Source of the DNA: Dysidea avara
Taxonomy: Eukaryota; Porifera; Demospongiae; Dictyoceratida; Dysideidae
DNA length: 64,000 nucleotides
NCBI RefSeq assembly: GCF_963678975.1
Contig: NC_089281.1
Span: 24,470,765 to 24,534,764, forward strand
Reading direction: 5' to 3'
Below the pieces are notes generated by a model. It made no database searches. It saw nothing but the letters and a program-made list of their open reading frames with translations, and was not told the DNA's origin. A program made the position numbers and the translations under genes. Positions 39,801 through 51,800 of this stretch are shown here, one piece after another (position 1 is the stretch's first letter; each line of letters begins with the position of its first letter).

Positions 39801-42800
39801 ATGGACAAGTGGTATATGAAACAGTTGATCTCAATAGGACGCAGTGGCTACCCTGTTCTAAAAGAGCTAGGAAATTCGTTCCTCTTGAGACAGATCCGGT
39901 CACCAGTAAAGCTAAATGGAGGCCTTCATTGAAAGTAGTTAACTCCAGTGAGCATTCAGTGATGGGTTATGCTGATGATGTTACGTTGGTTTCTGATAAC
40001 TTTGATATACATGTTAGTGCTCTTCAAACAGTTGACCGTAGAGCATGTGACTTGGATCTATCTTTCAAACCTGTGAAGTGTATATCGTACTTATTCGACG
40101 GCTCTAAGTGTTTGCAGAAAGGAATAGTTTTATCTAAAGGTGTTACAAGGTCAATTACTAAAGGCGGCACAAAGTTTTTAGGAAAGCTTATTGGTGTATC
40201 ATTAAGTACTACAAAGAGATCTGCTAATAAACGTATGGTAGGCCGGATAACAGAATTACTATCAGCTACTGACACCCTGCGCATACGTGGAGAATACAAA
40301 CTTTGGATTTATCGAAACTACATTTTATCACTGTTGCGTTTCCACCTTAGTGTGGATGCAGTTACACCTACTGCCATATCGAAGATGGAGTCTATGGCTA
40401 CTCGCTACTTGAAAAGATGGCTACATCTACCAAGAAGTGCAACACGTGTAGTCCTTTATTACCCGGGGATATGCTGCCCAAGTGTATCTAATGTTACAAG
40501 AGAGGCCAAGATTAGCTTGTTGTCATGTATCAGTGCTTCCTCAGACCCTAAGCTCCAAGAGCTGGGCGTACATCTACATTTAGGGCAAGAATTTCTGCAA
40601 TTTCAGGATTGTGATTATTCCATCCTATCTACAGCCAGGAAGCAACTCTCTTCATTACCTACTGCGAGATCATTGTATGTGACAGCTAAGACTCAACTAC
40701 TTAGTGAGGTTAAATCTACCTCTGAGGATCATCTTCAAACACTTTCTGTTCAGTGCAAGTTTGCAGACTCTGCCAAGCTTGAGACCTCTTGTCGAACTTG
40801 GAACCGATTACTATCCAGTATGCATCCTGGTCAGCTGTCATTTCTTTTGCGGGCGGCTTCGGACACTCTGCCAACTGCCATGAACTTGCGAAGGTGGAAT
40901 ATACAATGTCATGCAAAATGTGTACTTTGTGATTCCTCACGTCCAACTACTGCTCATGTCTTGGGGGGCTGTCCGGTTGCGTTATCTCAGGAAAGGTACA
41001 CTTATCGACATGATTTAGTCATTCAGTCTTTGGTCGACAGTTTCATCAGGGTTTACATTGACTTGCCCTATATCCGGGTTTATGCTGACCTTCCTAACTT
41101 GCGAGCCAGTGAGTCACCCCCATCTACACTTCCACCTAATGTGATTGTGACCCCCTTTAGACCAGACATTGTTATCCATAATACCGTCACTTCTAGTATA
41201 CTTTTATTTGAACTGACATGTCCATTGGACAGTGCCCACCATCTTGAGCAGGCTAGATCTCGCAAACAAAATAAGGCTGAATACCACCAAATTCTATCAG
41301 AGCTAGATCGGTTAAATGTTACCAACTTTTATGAGACTCTTGAGATCAGCGTTTTAGGTCACTTCCAGCAATTTTCAGTCACTAACACTTACAATGTACT
41401 ACATTTTATTGATAAGGACATCAATATCACAAGGTCACTGGTTCGACGGATGCTGGATGATGCCTCGAAGGTTTGTATGACTGCATCCCAGAGGATTTTT
41501 ATGGCAAGGGATTGCCGAGATTGGTTGTGATAATGTACTTGTAATTTAATATTTTTGTTTTGTTTTGTAATCGTTGTTTTTGTTTGTAATTGTAATTACT
41601 TTTCTCCCTTGCCATGCCCACGTTGGTATCACTTGATCACCAGCCTTGTGGTCGCATGTGACCGAGGGTTACTGAATTTGTAAATGTATATACATGTCTC
41701 ATTTATTATGATGGTTTCAACAACATGCTAGAGAGGTGCCGGCCAGCAAGGGGAGTCTACACACCAAATTTGAAGAAAATCACTCCAGCCATTTCCGAGA
41801 TACGAGCGAACAAAATTTCGTTTTAATTTCTTCGTTTTTTTCTTCTTCTACTTCATTTCGCACACTTCGCAAAATCCGCCATAAAACATGAATACATGCT
41901 CGGATCGGGCTGAAATTTGGCACACTTAAAGGGCTCATTAAGGCGGATCTCCGTACCAACTTTGGTAGGAATCCGATGAACATTCATGGAGTTATGACCA
42001 ATTATTTGCGTAAAATAAGGTCGAAGGTCTGTCACGCCTACAGGGTAAACTCCTTTGAGGAATCAGTTGAAAATTGATATGTAGATGGAGCAACCATCGT
42101 AGGAGTGCCTTTTTGTGGTTTGAAAGGAATCGGGATAAAGACCATGGAGATATGACACAAAACCCGACCTGTGTCAAAATTATGCAATCGATTTTTATGA
42201 ATAAAAAAAACTATTAGATTCCGTGTCTACCAGGCAAACCGCTTAGAGCAACGAGCTGAAAATCAGTATGTAGCTGGAATAATCCTCATAGAAAGTCCTT
42301 GCAGTAGTACAGAAGAATCGGATTACAAACCACTGAGTTATGATTCGAAAGACAACTACATGTAACAAATGCGAGATCGAGATACTCTAATAGAACAGTC
42401 ACCCTAATAAAGTATTCAGCTGCATTTATAATTTACTCAATTATATTACATTACAAGTTATTCTGTAGGGAATTCAGCTACAAACAAGTCACGCTGTAGT
42501 CAGATCAGCCAGAAGAAGGTACATAATAGAGAGTTCAGCTACAAAGAAACCATCATGTAGAGAGTTCAGCTCAAACAAATTACCCTGTAGAGAGATCAGC
42601 TAGAAGTTATCTTGTAGAGAGTTCAGTTACAAAGAAACAATCATGCAAAGAGTTCAGCTGCAAACAAATCACCCAGTAGAAAGTTCCGCTATGAACAGAC
42701 CACACTGTAGAGAGTTCAGTTAGAAAAGCTGAAGTCACATTGTAGAGAGTTCAGCTACAAAGAAACTACCATGTAGAGAGTTCAGCTGCAAACAAATCAC

Positions 42801-45800
42801 CCTGTAGAGAACTCAGCTACAAACAAATATGCCCTGTAGAAAGATCAGCTAGAAGAAGTTACCTTGTAGAGAGTTCAGCTACAAAGAAACCACCATGTAG
42901 AGAGTTCAGCTGCAAACAAATCACCTGTAGAGAGTTCAGCTAGAAACAAGTCACCCTGTAGAGAGATCAGCTAGAAACAAGTCACCCTGTAGAGAGTTCA
43001 GCTAGAAGAAGTCACATTGTAGAGAGTTCAGCTACAAAGAAACTACCATGTAGAGAGTTCAGCTGCAAACAAATCACCCTGTAGAGAACTCAGCTACAAA
43101 CAAATATGCCCTGTAGAAAGATCAGCTAGAAGAAGTTACCTTGTAGAGAGTTCAGCTACGAACAGATCACCCTGTAGAGAGTTCAGCTACAAACAAATCA
43201 CCATGTAGAGAGTTCAGTTACAAAGAAACCACCATGTAGAGACATCAGCTGCAAAAAAATCACCCAGTAGAAAGTTCAGCTATGAACAGATCACCCTGTT
43301 GAGAGTTCAGTTAGAAACAAGTCATCCAGTAGAGAGATCACCTAGAAGTATCACCTTGTAGAGAGTTCAGCTACAAACAAATCACCTGTAGGGATTTCAG
43401 CTGCAAACAAATCACCCTGTAGAGAGTTCAGCTACAAAGAAATCATCATGTAGAGAGTTCAGCTGCAAACAAATCATCCTGTAGAGAGTTCAGCTATGAA
43501 AAGATCACCCTGTAGAGAGTTCAGCTATAAGAAGTCACCTTTTAGAGAGTTCAGCTACAAAGCAACCACCATGTAGAGAGTTCAGCTGCAAACAAATCAC
43601 CCTGTAGAGAATTCAGCTACAAACAATTCTCCTGTAGAGAGACCAGCTAGAAACAAGTCACCCTGTAGACAGATCAGCTAGAAGAAGTTACCCTGTAGAG
43701 AGTTCAGCTGCAAACAAACCATCCTGTAGAGAATTCAACTACAAACAGATAACCCTGCAGAGAGTTCAGCTAGAGTCAAGTCACCCTGTAGAGAGAATCC
43801 TGTAAAGAGTTCATCTACGTACAAGCAGATCACCCTGTAGAGAGTTCAGCTACATTTCAAGCCACCCAGTAGAGAGATCAGCTGTAAATTATCCTGTGGA
43901 GATTAATTGACATGTAATAAATATATGCAAGAGTTCATAATATAATGAACTCTTGATATATGCATTATATATATAATTTGTACATTTACTGATAAAATCA
44001 GAATGAGTTAAGTATTTATAAAATCTGCTTCATCTTTTTCTTTTTCCTGTGATAAAGAAACATATATAGGTTAAAAAGCCCCAAAGCTGGCCATAGGCCG
44101 GCTTTGGGGTATACAAATACAAAAAGAAGTGAAATCTAATCAAAAACAGCCAAGCTATAAAAAAAGGAGTGCGGCCCTTGAAAAGGCTATAATGAAAAAA
44201 GATGTGAAATCCAAGGTGGCGGCCAAGAAATGGCTGTGATGGTAGGTTAATGGTAAAAATTTTAATAACAACAATTCAGGTGAATTTGGTGCCGCTTGGT
44301 CTTGGCACAAAATTCACCTGAATTGTCATTATTAAAATTTTTACCATTAACCTACCATCACAGCCATTTCTTGGCCGCCACCTTGGATTTCACATCTTTT
44401 TTCATTATAGCCTTTTCAAGGGCCGCACTCCTTTTTTTTACAGCTTGGCTGTTTTTGATTAGATAGGTATTGGCAGGTATGTCGATGAGGTTGTGTATGA
44501 TCTAGAGTAGGGCATGAACAAATGTTAAATTTTAACATTCGAACATTCTTTAATTTTCCTTAACAAATGTTCGAATGTTGTTACACCCACTCAATTAGTA
44601 CAATAGTAATAATTTTACATTATGAACATGTACCAAAGATAGGTTTGCATACATTTCTGAAACCTTTTACCTCAAATTAATGTTAAAAACAATCATATAA
44701 AAGTAAACCTACTCTTACAATGATAATAATTGAGTGTGGGCGAGATAACCAAATGTTCGAATGTTGAAATTTACATTTGAATGTTAAGCTTATCGAACAT
44801 TCTAACGAATGTAGAGGTGTGCAATGACAAATTTAGACTTATCTCGATATTTCCTTTTGAACTTATCTCGATTATCTAACATCTATATTATAAGACTGAA
44901 AAGCCGTCCGTCCGTCTGTCTGCATTCCATTTGATGTCAGGCATGTACTCTCGAACCGCTGCGCGTTTGGAAGCGTCTTTGGCGTCACGGAAGCGCTGAT
45001 TATTGAGCTCAACAATGACGTTTTCGAAAAGTTCGTGCGAGCTATCGTTAGTCGTCTAGGGGCCGTTGAAGGCAGGTGTGTAGACTAAAATTCGCTTGAA
45101 TTCTTTCTATAAACCGCATGCAAACCGCAAGTAAACACCTATCTCAGTCCATTTGTAAAAGTCTTTATAATACTAAAATATTGCTGTAACAATGTGGTGA
45201 AGTAGATGGGTTAATGGTTTAGGTGCCTGCCTTACGTGCGCGAGGTTGTGGGTTAGAGTCCAGCTGGTGTTAATTTTTTTTTTCCGTTTTGGGCACCTTT
45301 TCAGTACACCTTTTTTCGCACTGTACTGCATGTGTTTTTGCCAACTGTACACACGTGATATTTCTAATTCAAATTCATTTGATGTGCTGTGTAAGCATGC
45401 CGGAGCATGCCGCCTAAGCGAAAACGATCGTCTACTTTTTGTGCGTTTCAAGCAAAGAGACGCAAGCAGAACCAAAGATTGGATCCAGAGAAGAGACGGG
45501 AAGAAGCATAACGACAAATACTGCGCCGCCAGGAGGCTTCAACTGGAGCTACCACCTCATCCAGTGCTAGGTGTGAACTGGACTCACAACAGAGACGACG
45601 ACAACGTGACGCAGAAGCCCATCGTGTGGCCCGCCAGGACGAAGAAAGAAGATCACAGGAACGGATCCACGATGCAGCTGCCCGTCGACTTGCGCGTGCG
45701 GACCCGGCCAGAGAAGAACAGCAGCGTGATACAGCTGCCCGTCGACTTGCGCGGAGGGAGGAGCAACAACAAGATACAGCTTCCCATCAACAAGCTCGAG

Positions 45801-48800
45801 CTGATCCACTCTACAGAGCTCTGGAGCAGCAGGCTAACACAGCACGCAGACAACAGGTACGTGCAAGCACACACCCAAGCCTTAGGGGGCTTAACTATCA
45901 GCCACACAACTTCTTCAACACTACAGATGTAGGCACACTTAGTGTAGAATGCACACACTGCGGCGCATTAAAATTTCCCCAGGAGACCGAATCCCTTTGT
46001 TGCTTGAAGGGTAATGTCCAGTTAGAGGCATTTCCACAGCCCCAGTCATTCTTGAGACACCTGTATGAAGGTACAAACACAGCAGGTAAACATTTTCTAG
46101 CTAGCATACGTAAGTATAATAGTGCATTTCAAATGACAAGCTTTGGCTGTAACGAGATAACTATGGCTGGCTTCAATCCTTCTTTTAGAGTACAGGGTCA
46201 AGTCTATCATCGTATAGGTAGTTTAGTTCCATCAACAGGTGAGTCTCCTAAATTTTCCCAAATTTATTTTATCGACAACCAGCAAACTGAAGTAGCTACA
46301 AGATGTGGGATAGTTGATGGGTTAAGGCTTGACATAGTTAGGGGTATTACTGAGCTTTTGCATGACGATAATCACTATGTTCAACTTATTAAGGTAGCTA
46401 AAGAAATATTTGAGCAGCATGATGAGCCAGCAAATATTAGGGTAGTGATTAATGAGAACAAACAGCCTGTAGGAGAGCATGCTAGGAGGTACAATAGCCC
46501 GATGTGTGATGAGGTAGGAGTGCTAATGCCTAATGATAATGTAAATAATAGGGACATAGTTTTGCACTATAGGGATGGGTCTTTGCAGCACATTTCTGAA
46601 CTTCATAGGGGGTATGATCCTTTACAGTATCCTTTACTCTTTTCTTATGGCACCGATGGATGGCACATCAACCTGAAATTGGCTAATGGTAGGAAATTGA
46701 CAGCCATGGTGTATTACCGCTACCACATCATGGTCAGGCAGCAAGTGCCTGTATTGCTTAAGGCTAAAAGGCTTTTCCAGCAATTCCTGGTTGACGCCTA
46801 CTGTAAGATTGAAACTGAGCGCTTACAGTTTCTCAGGCGTGAGCAAAAGGCACTACATGCTGATTGCTACCAGGATTTGCGGGATGCAATGGTAGATGGG
46901 GATGGTGACCCCAGGAATGTTGGTCGTAGGGTGATCCTACTGTCGTCATTTACTGGTGGACCACGCTACATGCATGAGCGTCAGCAGGATGCAATGACCT
47001 ATGTTAGGAAGTATGGCCACCCCGACCACTTTATCACCATGACCACCAATCCTAATTGGCCAGAGATTAGGAACAATCTACTACCAGGTCAAGAGCCTCT
47101 GGACCATCCAGACTTAGTGGCCCGTGTGTTTAGGCTTAAGGTGAAGAAATTGTTAGAGATGCTCACAAAGGAGATGATTTTTGGGAAACCACGGGCTTGG
47201 CTCTACTCAACAGAATTGCAAAAGGGAATGATAATCCAATGGGAGGCAAGTGCATGCTACTGTGTGGTGACTTCAGGCAGATTCTACCTGTCATTCAAGG
47301 TGGCATTAGAGGTAACATTGTTGATGCTTGCCTCAAGCGATCTCATCTGTGGGACAGTGTGGTGGTTAAACAACTACACACTAACATGAGAGTGCACCTG
47401 TGTGGGGATGTGGCAGCTGGACAATTCGCTGAAGAACTATTGGCCATTGGAGATGGGAAGTTTCCTATTGACACTCTACCTGATGTTGTCCAGCTACCTG
47501 ACACCATGGGAACCTTTGTGGATAGCAAGGAGGAACTGGTTTCCAGGGTGTATCCAGATTTGTTCTCTAACTTTAGGGACTTGGCTTTCTGAACACTGCA
47601 TTCTTGCTCCTCTTAACAAGACCACTCATTCCATCAACATGACTCTGGTGGAGCAGTTACCTGGTGACTGCTGTGACTACAGGTCCTTGGACACCATACC
47701 TGATGAATCTCAGGCTGTTCACTTTCCAACAGAATTCTTGAACTCTTTAGAGGTATCTGGACTACCTCAGCATCTTCTCTTACTTAAAGTAGGCGCTCCT
47801 ATTATTATTCTACGCTCTCTAGATCCTCCAAGGGTTACTAATGGCACTAGGTGTGTAGTTACTAAACTGTCGGCTAACACAGTAGAGGCCAAGATTTCTC
47901 ACGGTAGATATGCAGGACATGATATTATAATACCACGCATTCCTCTCATTCCGAGTAACTCGGTTTTGCCTTTTGAATTTAGACGGCTTCTATTTCCAAT
48001 TGCACTTTGCTTTGCCATGACCATTAACAAAAGCCAGGGTCAAACTTTTAAGGGTGTAGGATTAGATTTGACGGACGAAAGCTTCACACACGGCATGCTT
48101 TATGTGGCACTATCTAGGGTAGGTTCAGCAGATAGATTGACACTTTTAATTAGAGGGGATTGCAAAACACGTAATGTAGTCTATAGTGAGGTTTTTAGAT
48201 AGGCAAACACATGCACTTTAGTTAGGTATGTCTGCTGCTACTGCTGCTTTGTGATGTTGTGGATCAGCACCTGTGGATGGTGGTAAGGAAGGTATTATGG
48301 TAAAAAAAATGTATCAGATGGTTGCTTTGTATATTTATGTATGTGTGAAACTATTTATCTTTTCTATTCTTTTGTCTTTATGCATATCCTGGATGGTTTG
48401 CTCGGATGAGGGATGACTGCAGCTACACAGGGAAATGACACGGTCCCGTGGCAGACTGTTCTTCACAACGTGGGGCACGTTGTGAAAATGGGAGCTATTT
48501 ATAGACTTTGCAGCAATGATTTGAACTCTTTCTACACATGCATACAAAGCAGAGTGGAGCATTTTTCGCCTTTTCCTGTGCAGCAAAACAAAAGAAAAGG
48601 CTGGCAGGTTTTTTCCATGAGCTGTCTTGGGCTGGATGACTCAATTTTTTTTGTTTTCATTTATTATTATTTCTTGGTAGCTCCGACTCTGTGCCCATGC
48701 TGTTATATTTTATAAAGCCGTTATATTTTGTCATAACAGAATCGTTGTAGTGCAGATTACAGTAATTCATGGCATGTTTGGTTGATGGTAGAATTTGAGC

Positions 48801-51800
48801 AACTTAAGTCACAAAATATTCCAATAAGAATGCACTTCTCCACAATTATTGCATTCATGCAATCCTTACCTTACACCACATTGTTTCCTTAGTCTTTTAT
48901 AAAGTATCTATAATAGTATATTACCAACTGTAATTTCATTTAATTTCCATGTCATTGTACATACTGCCCTGCACGATAGGGCAGGTACTACAGCTAGTAT
49001 CTAGATAATTGAAACAAGTATTTTTTAGTTAACTATATACTCTGGTGTACAAATAATTTACGGAAGTTTACTATCATCCTTATCTCGATAAGTCTTATAA
49101 TATCTTGATAGTCGGATATATCTAGCACACCTCTAGTATGATCTTAAATATGGTGACTGCTTTTAGTTGGTTTCAGTGATGTACCAGTGGCTTCCAGTTT
49201 AGTCTTTGTAACATTTCAGTAACACTTGAAAAGGGGAGTAATTATTAAAATCTTTCAGCACACCTCTGAACTGATTCAATCAGAGTAGGGTGCTTGGTCA
49301 TTATGATGTCAGCACAGATATTGTCCATTAGCTGGTCTCCAGATATTGAATAGAGGCACAATATCTGCAATATTATATGAACAGTATTAAAGCTGAGCGA
49401 TTGTGACACTTTGCTACTTTCACGATTGTAGGATGCAACATATCACAATTATGATAACTATCACGATGTTATCACTTACATGCATCAATGAATGAGGTTG
49501 GTGCAGTGATTGCACAAGCTCAGGTTCTGCCAAAAGGTGCCAACAGGGTGACCAGAGTGTCCCCTGGCATCTGCCAGAGGCAGAGCCATACTCCTCGTGA
49601 GCACGGACCAGCGGCAGTTGGAGTGGGGCCAGCAGCATGTGTGTATACTACTTTGTATGAAATATTTATATTAACAAAACAATGTACAACTGATTAAGGC
49701 CATAGGCAGTTACAGTGTAATACAACAGGATAATGACTTTCTAAAGGTAAGCTTTTTAACTACGAAGTAAGATTTATTTACACAATGAACTGTCTCAGAA
49801 GTGTAGGTTTGTTTTCTGGATCGTGTTCTTCTACAACAGTATGTGCTAGAGAAGGCTGGACATGGCACATGTGAGCGCATGTATTTGTATTGAAAGTATA
49901 ACTAAGCCTTCAGCAAAGTTTTAACAAGCACCATTCAAAAATACACCTCAAGTTTAGTATTTTAGGGCAATCTACCCCATTAAACCCCACTACTCCAAGC
50001 CCGTAAATCACTGTTGAAATCTTAAGGGATCACGTGTATTGTAAGTTTTGTCAGTTATCTACGGATAAATCGATGGGTAGAACTATAAGGACACTTCATG
50101 TGTTTGTAGTTGAGCTGAATAAACATTGAAGAAAGTAATATGGATGCTGAAATCGCCTCCAAGTAAACTGAAAAAAAGAAGTGGACGCAGCCACCTGGCC
50201 TCATGGAAATTGATTAGAGAACGGGAAACTTGAGCACTAGTGTTTCAATAAGAATTTTGTTGTACATCACAAAAAACCAGGTGTGTCTGTTGCTAATACC
50301 TTCTTTATCACTTAATCTTTGTCTTGGTATTGGAAATATGCAATTAACGGTAATAGTTTTTAGTAGCACTTATATCGTGTCCAACCTCCTCTGAGTATGC
50401 GCCACCATTTTGAATTAAATAATATACATCTGCATGTTATGTCACAACATCACGACTATTTATAATTCATATCAACATCACAGTGTTCAGAAACAATCAT
50501 GATTAATCCCACAATCGATATAATCTCCTAGCCTTTAACCATTATCCACTCTATTTACAGTTCTGCTCAAACATAACGTCATCTTGTGAGAGTACAAGCA
50601 ATAGACAAATTTCATAATAAGGAAAATATTAACTATTGCCTATACAACCTATGTCTAAAGTAACTCTCCAAGTTATAAAAGGACAGTATAAGTCATGAGA
50701 TATCACATTTTGAAGTTGTAATGAGAGGACAACAGTTGCCCCTTCTCGGTAATCACACAAATCATGGGATTCAAAGAATGTCATATCTTAAGATCTATAT
50801 ACACTATCCATTTAAAACTTGGAGAGATTATTGTTGACATTCACACCTACAAATTATGTAAAATCGATATATGAATTCTTTGGAATTTTGGTTTCTCCAT
50901 ATGTTGAAACACCTCATTTATGTGATTGCCCAGAAGGGGCAACTGTAGACTTCTTACATAGATATGTATGAGAGAACCACAAATTTCAAAATGTCATATC
51001 TTATGACATATATATGCTATCCTTTCAAAATTTGGAGAAGTTACTTCAGACGGTATCACCTAAAAATAATGGGAAATTCCGGTTGCTATAGGCAACGGTT
51101 ATTACTATTATGCACTATCATCAAGAGTAAATAATTCCCATTATTTACTCTTGCTATCATACAATAGTACTGTATAGTAGGGACCACAAAGGAGTAGGCG
51201 TGGCCCCTAAAATAACATCACCCAAAACCAGCCTCAATTTTCCCTGACGACGATGAGGCATTATTGGCTAGGTAAAACTAAACCCAAACAAGCTTTCAGA
51301 CCGACCCAAAACGCTTTCAACAAGTTGCTACGGAATCTAAAAAAAAAATTTAATGGAATTTTCTACTGACTGAGTAACTGACTGACTGATGCCTTCAGAC
51401 AAGTATAACTCAATAACGGCTAAGGCTATGGGCTTGATTTTTTCACTGCTCTACGTCGCTTTGGCCAGAGAGGTGCCCTTTGGCACGTACATACATTCTT
51501 CATGGACTTACCAGTGTCCTCCTTTGTGTCCCATTCATCTTTGCTGACAGTGAAAAGTGTCGATTTGGCGGTAGCACGTGATGGCTTCCCTTCATAACGG
51601 AAATCATCCGTATTTTTCATAGCGACTATTTTGATTGCAGAGGTGCTTTTCAAACAGTTCTTGATTTGTACTGCTGTATAATGGGTTGAACATAGCCGAC
51701 AATGAAGCGTAATGGATACTTCACTTTTCAGACGATAATTGATATAACTGGGGCGTGCGGCACCATTTCTTTCTTTCGGCATGCATGCATTGCAGAGGTG

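Larger units (their letters stand above)
44882..48997 (+). mobile_element. Helitron, internally deleted and mutated
   Basis: Starts TCTATATTATAAGACTGAAA after an A, and ends with the hairpin CTGCCCT-GCACGAT-AGGGCAG, nine bases, then CTAG before a T. These are the canonical TC...CTRR ends inserted between A and T, with no target duplication. 4116 bp. Carries remnants of a Rep/helicase gene (next entries), broken by a nonsense codon, a large internal deletion and a frameshift, so it is non-autonomous. Confidence 0.88.
44503..49135. mobile_element. hAT-like composite element carrying a nested Helitron
   Basis: Flanked by the 8-bp direct repeat GTATGATC (44495-44502 and 49136-49143), the duplication length typical of hAT. 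The right end reads ...CTAGCACACCTCTA. Its complement TAGAGGTGTGC is found exactly at 44812-44822, whereas the outer left end is TAGAGTAGGGCATG. This suggests two hAT MITEs fused or a partly converted end. 44514-44790 contains internal inverted AACATTCGAAC / AAATGTTCGAATGTT repeats. No transposase; the only coding remnants belong to the Helitron. Confidence 0.65.

Noticed and set aside
42398..43915. CRISPR-like regular repeats
   Set aside because: Units are contiguous 31-bp tandem repeats with no unique spacers in a eukaryotic intron; a satellite.
44503..44811. Treating 44503-44811 as a separate complete hAT MITE with its own target duplication
   Set aside because: No matching 8-bp repeat at its right end; the GTATGATC partner lies only at 49136, so it is described as part of the composite.
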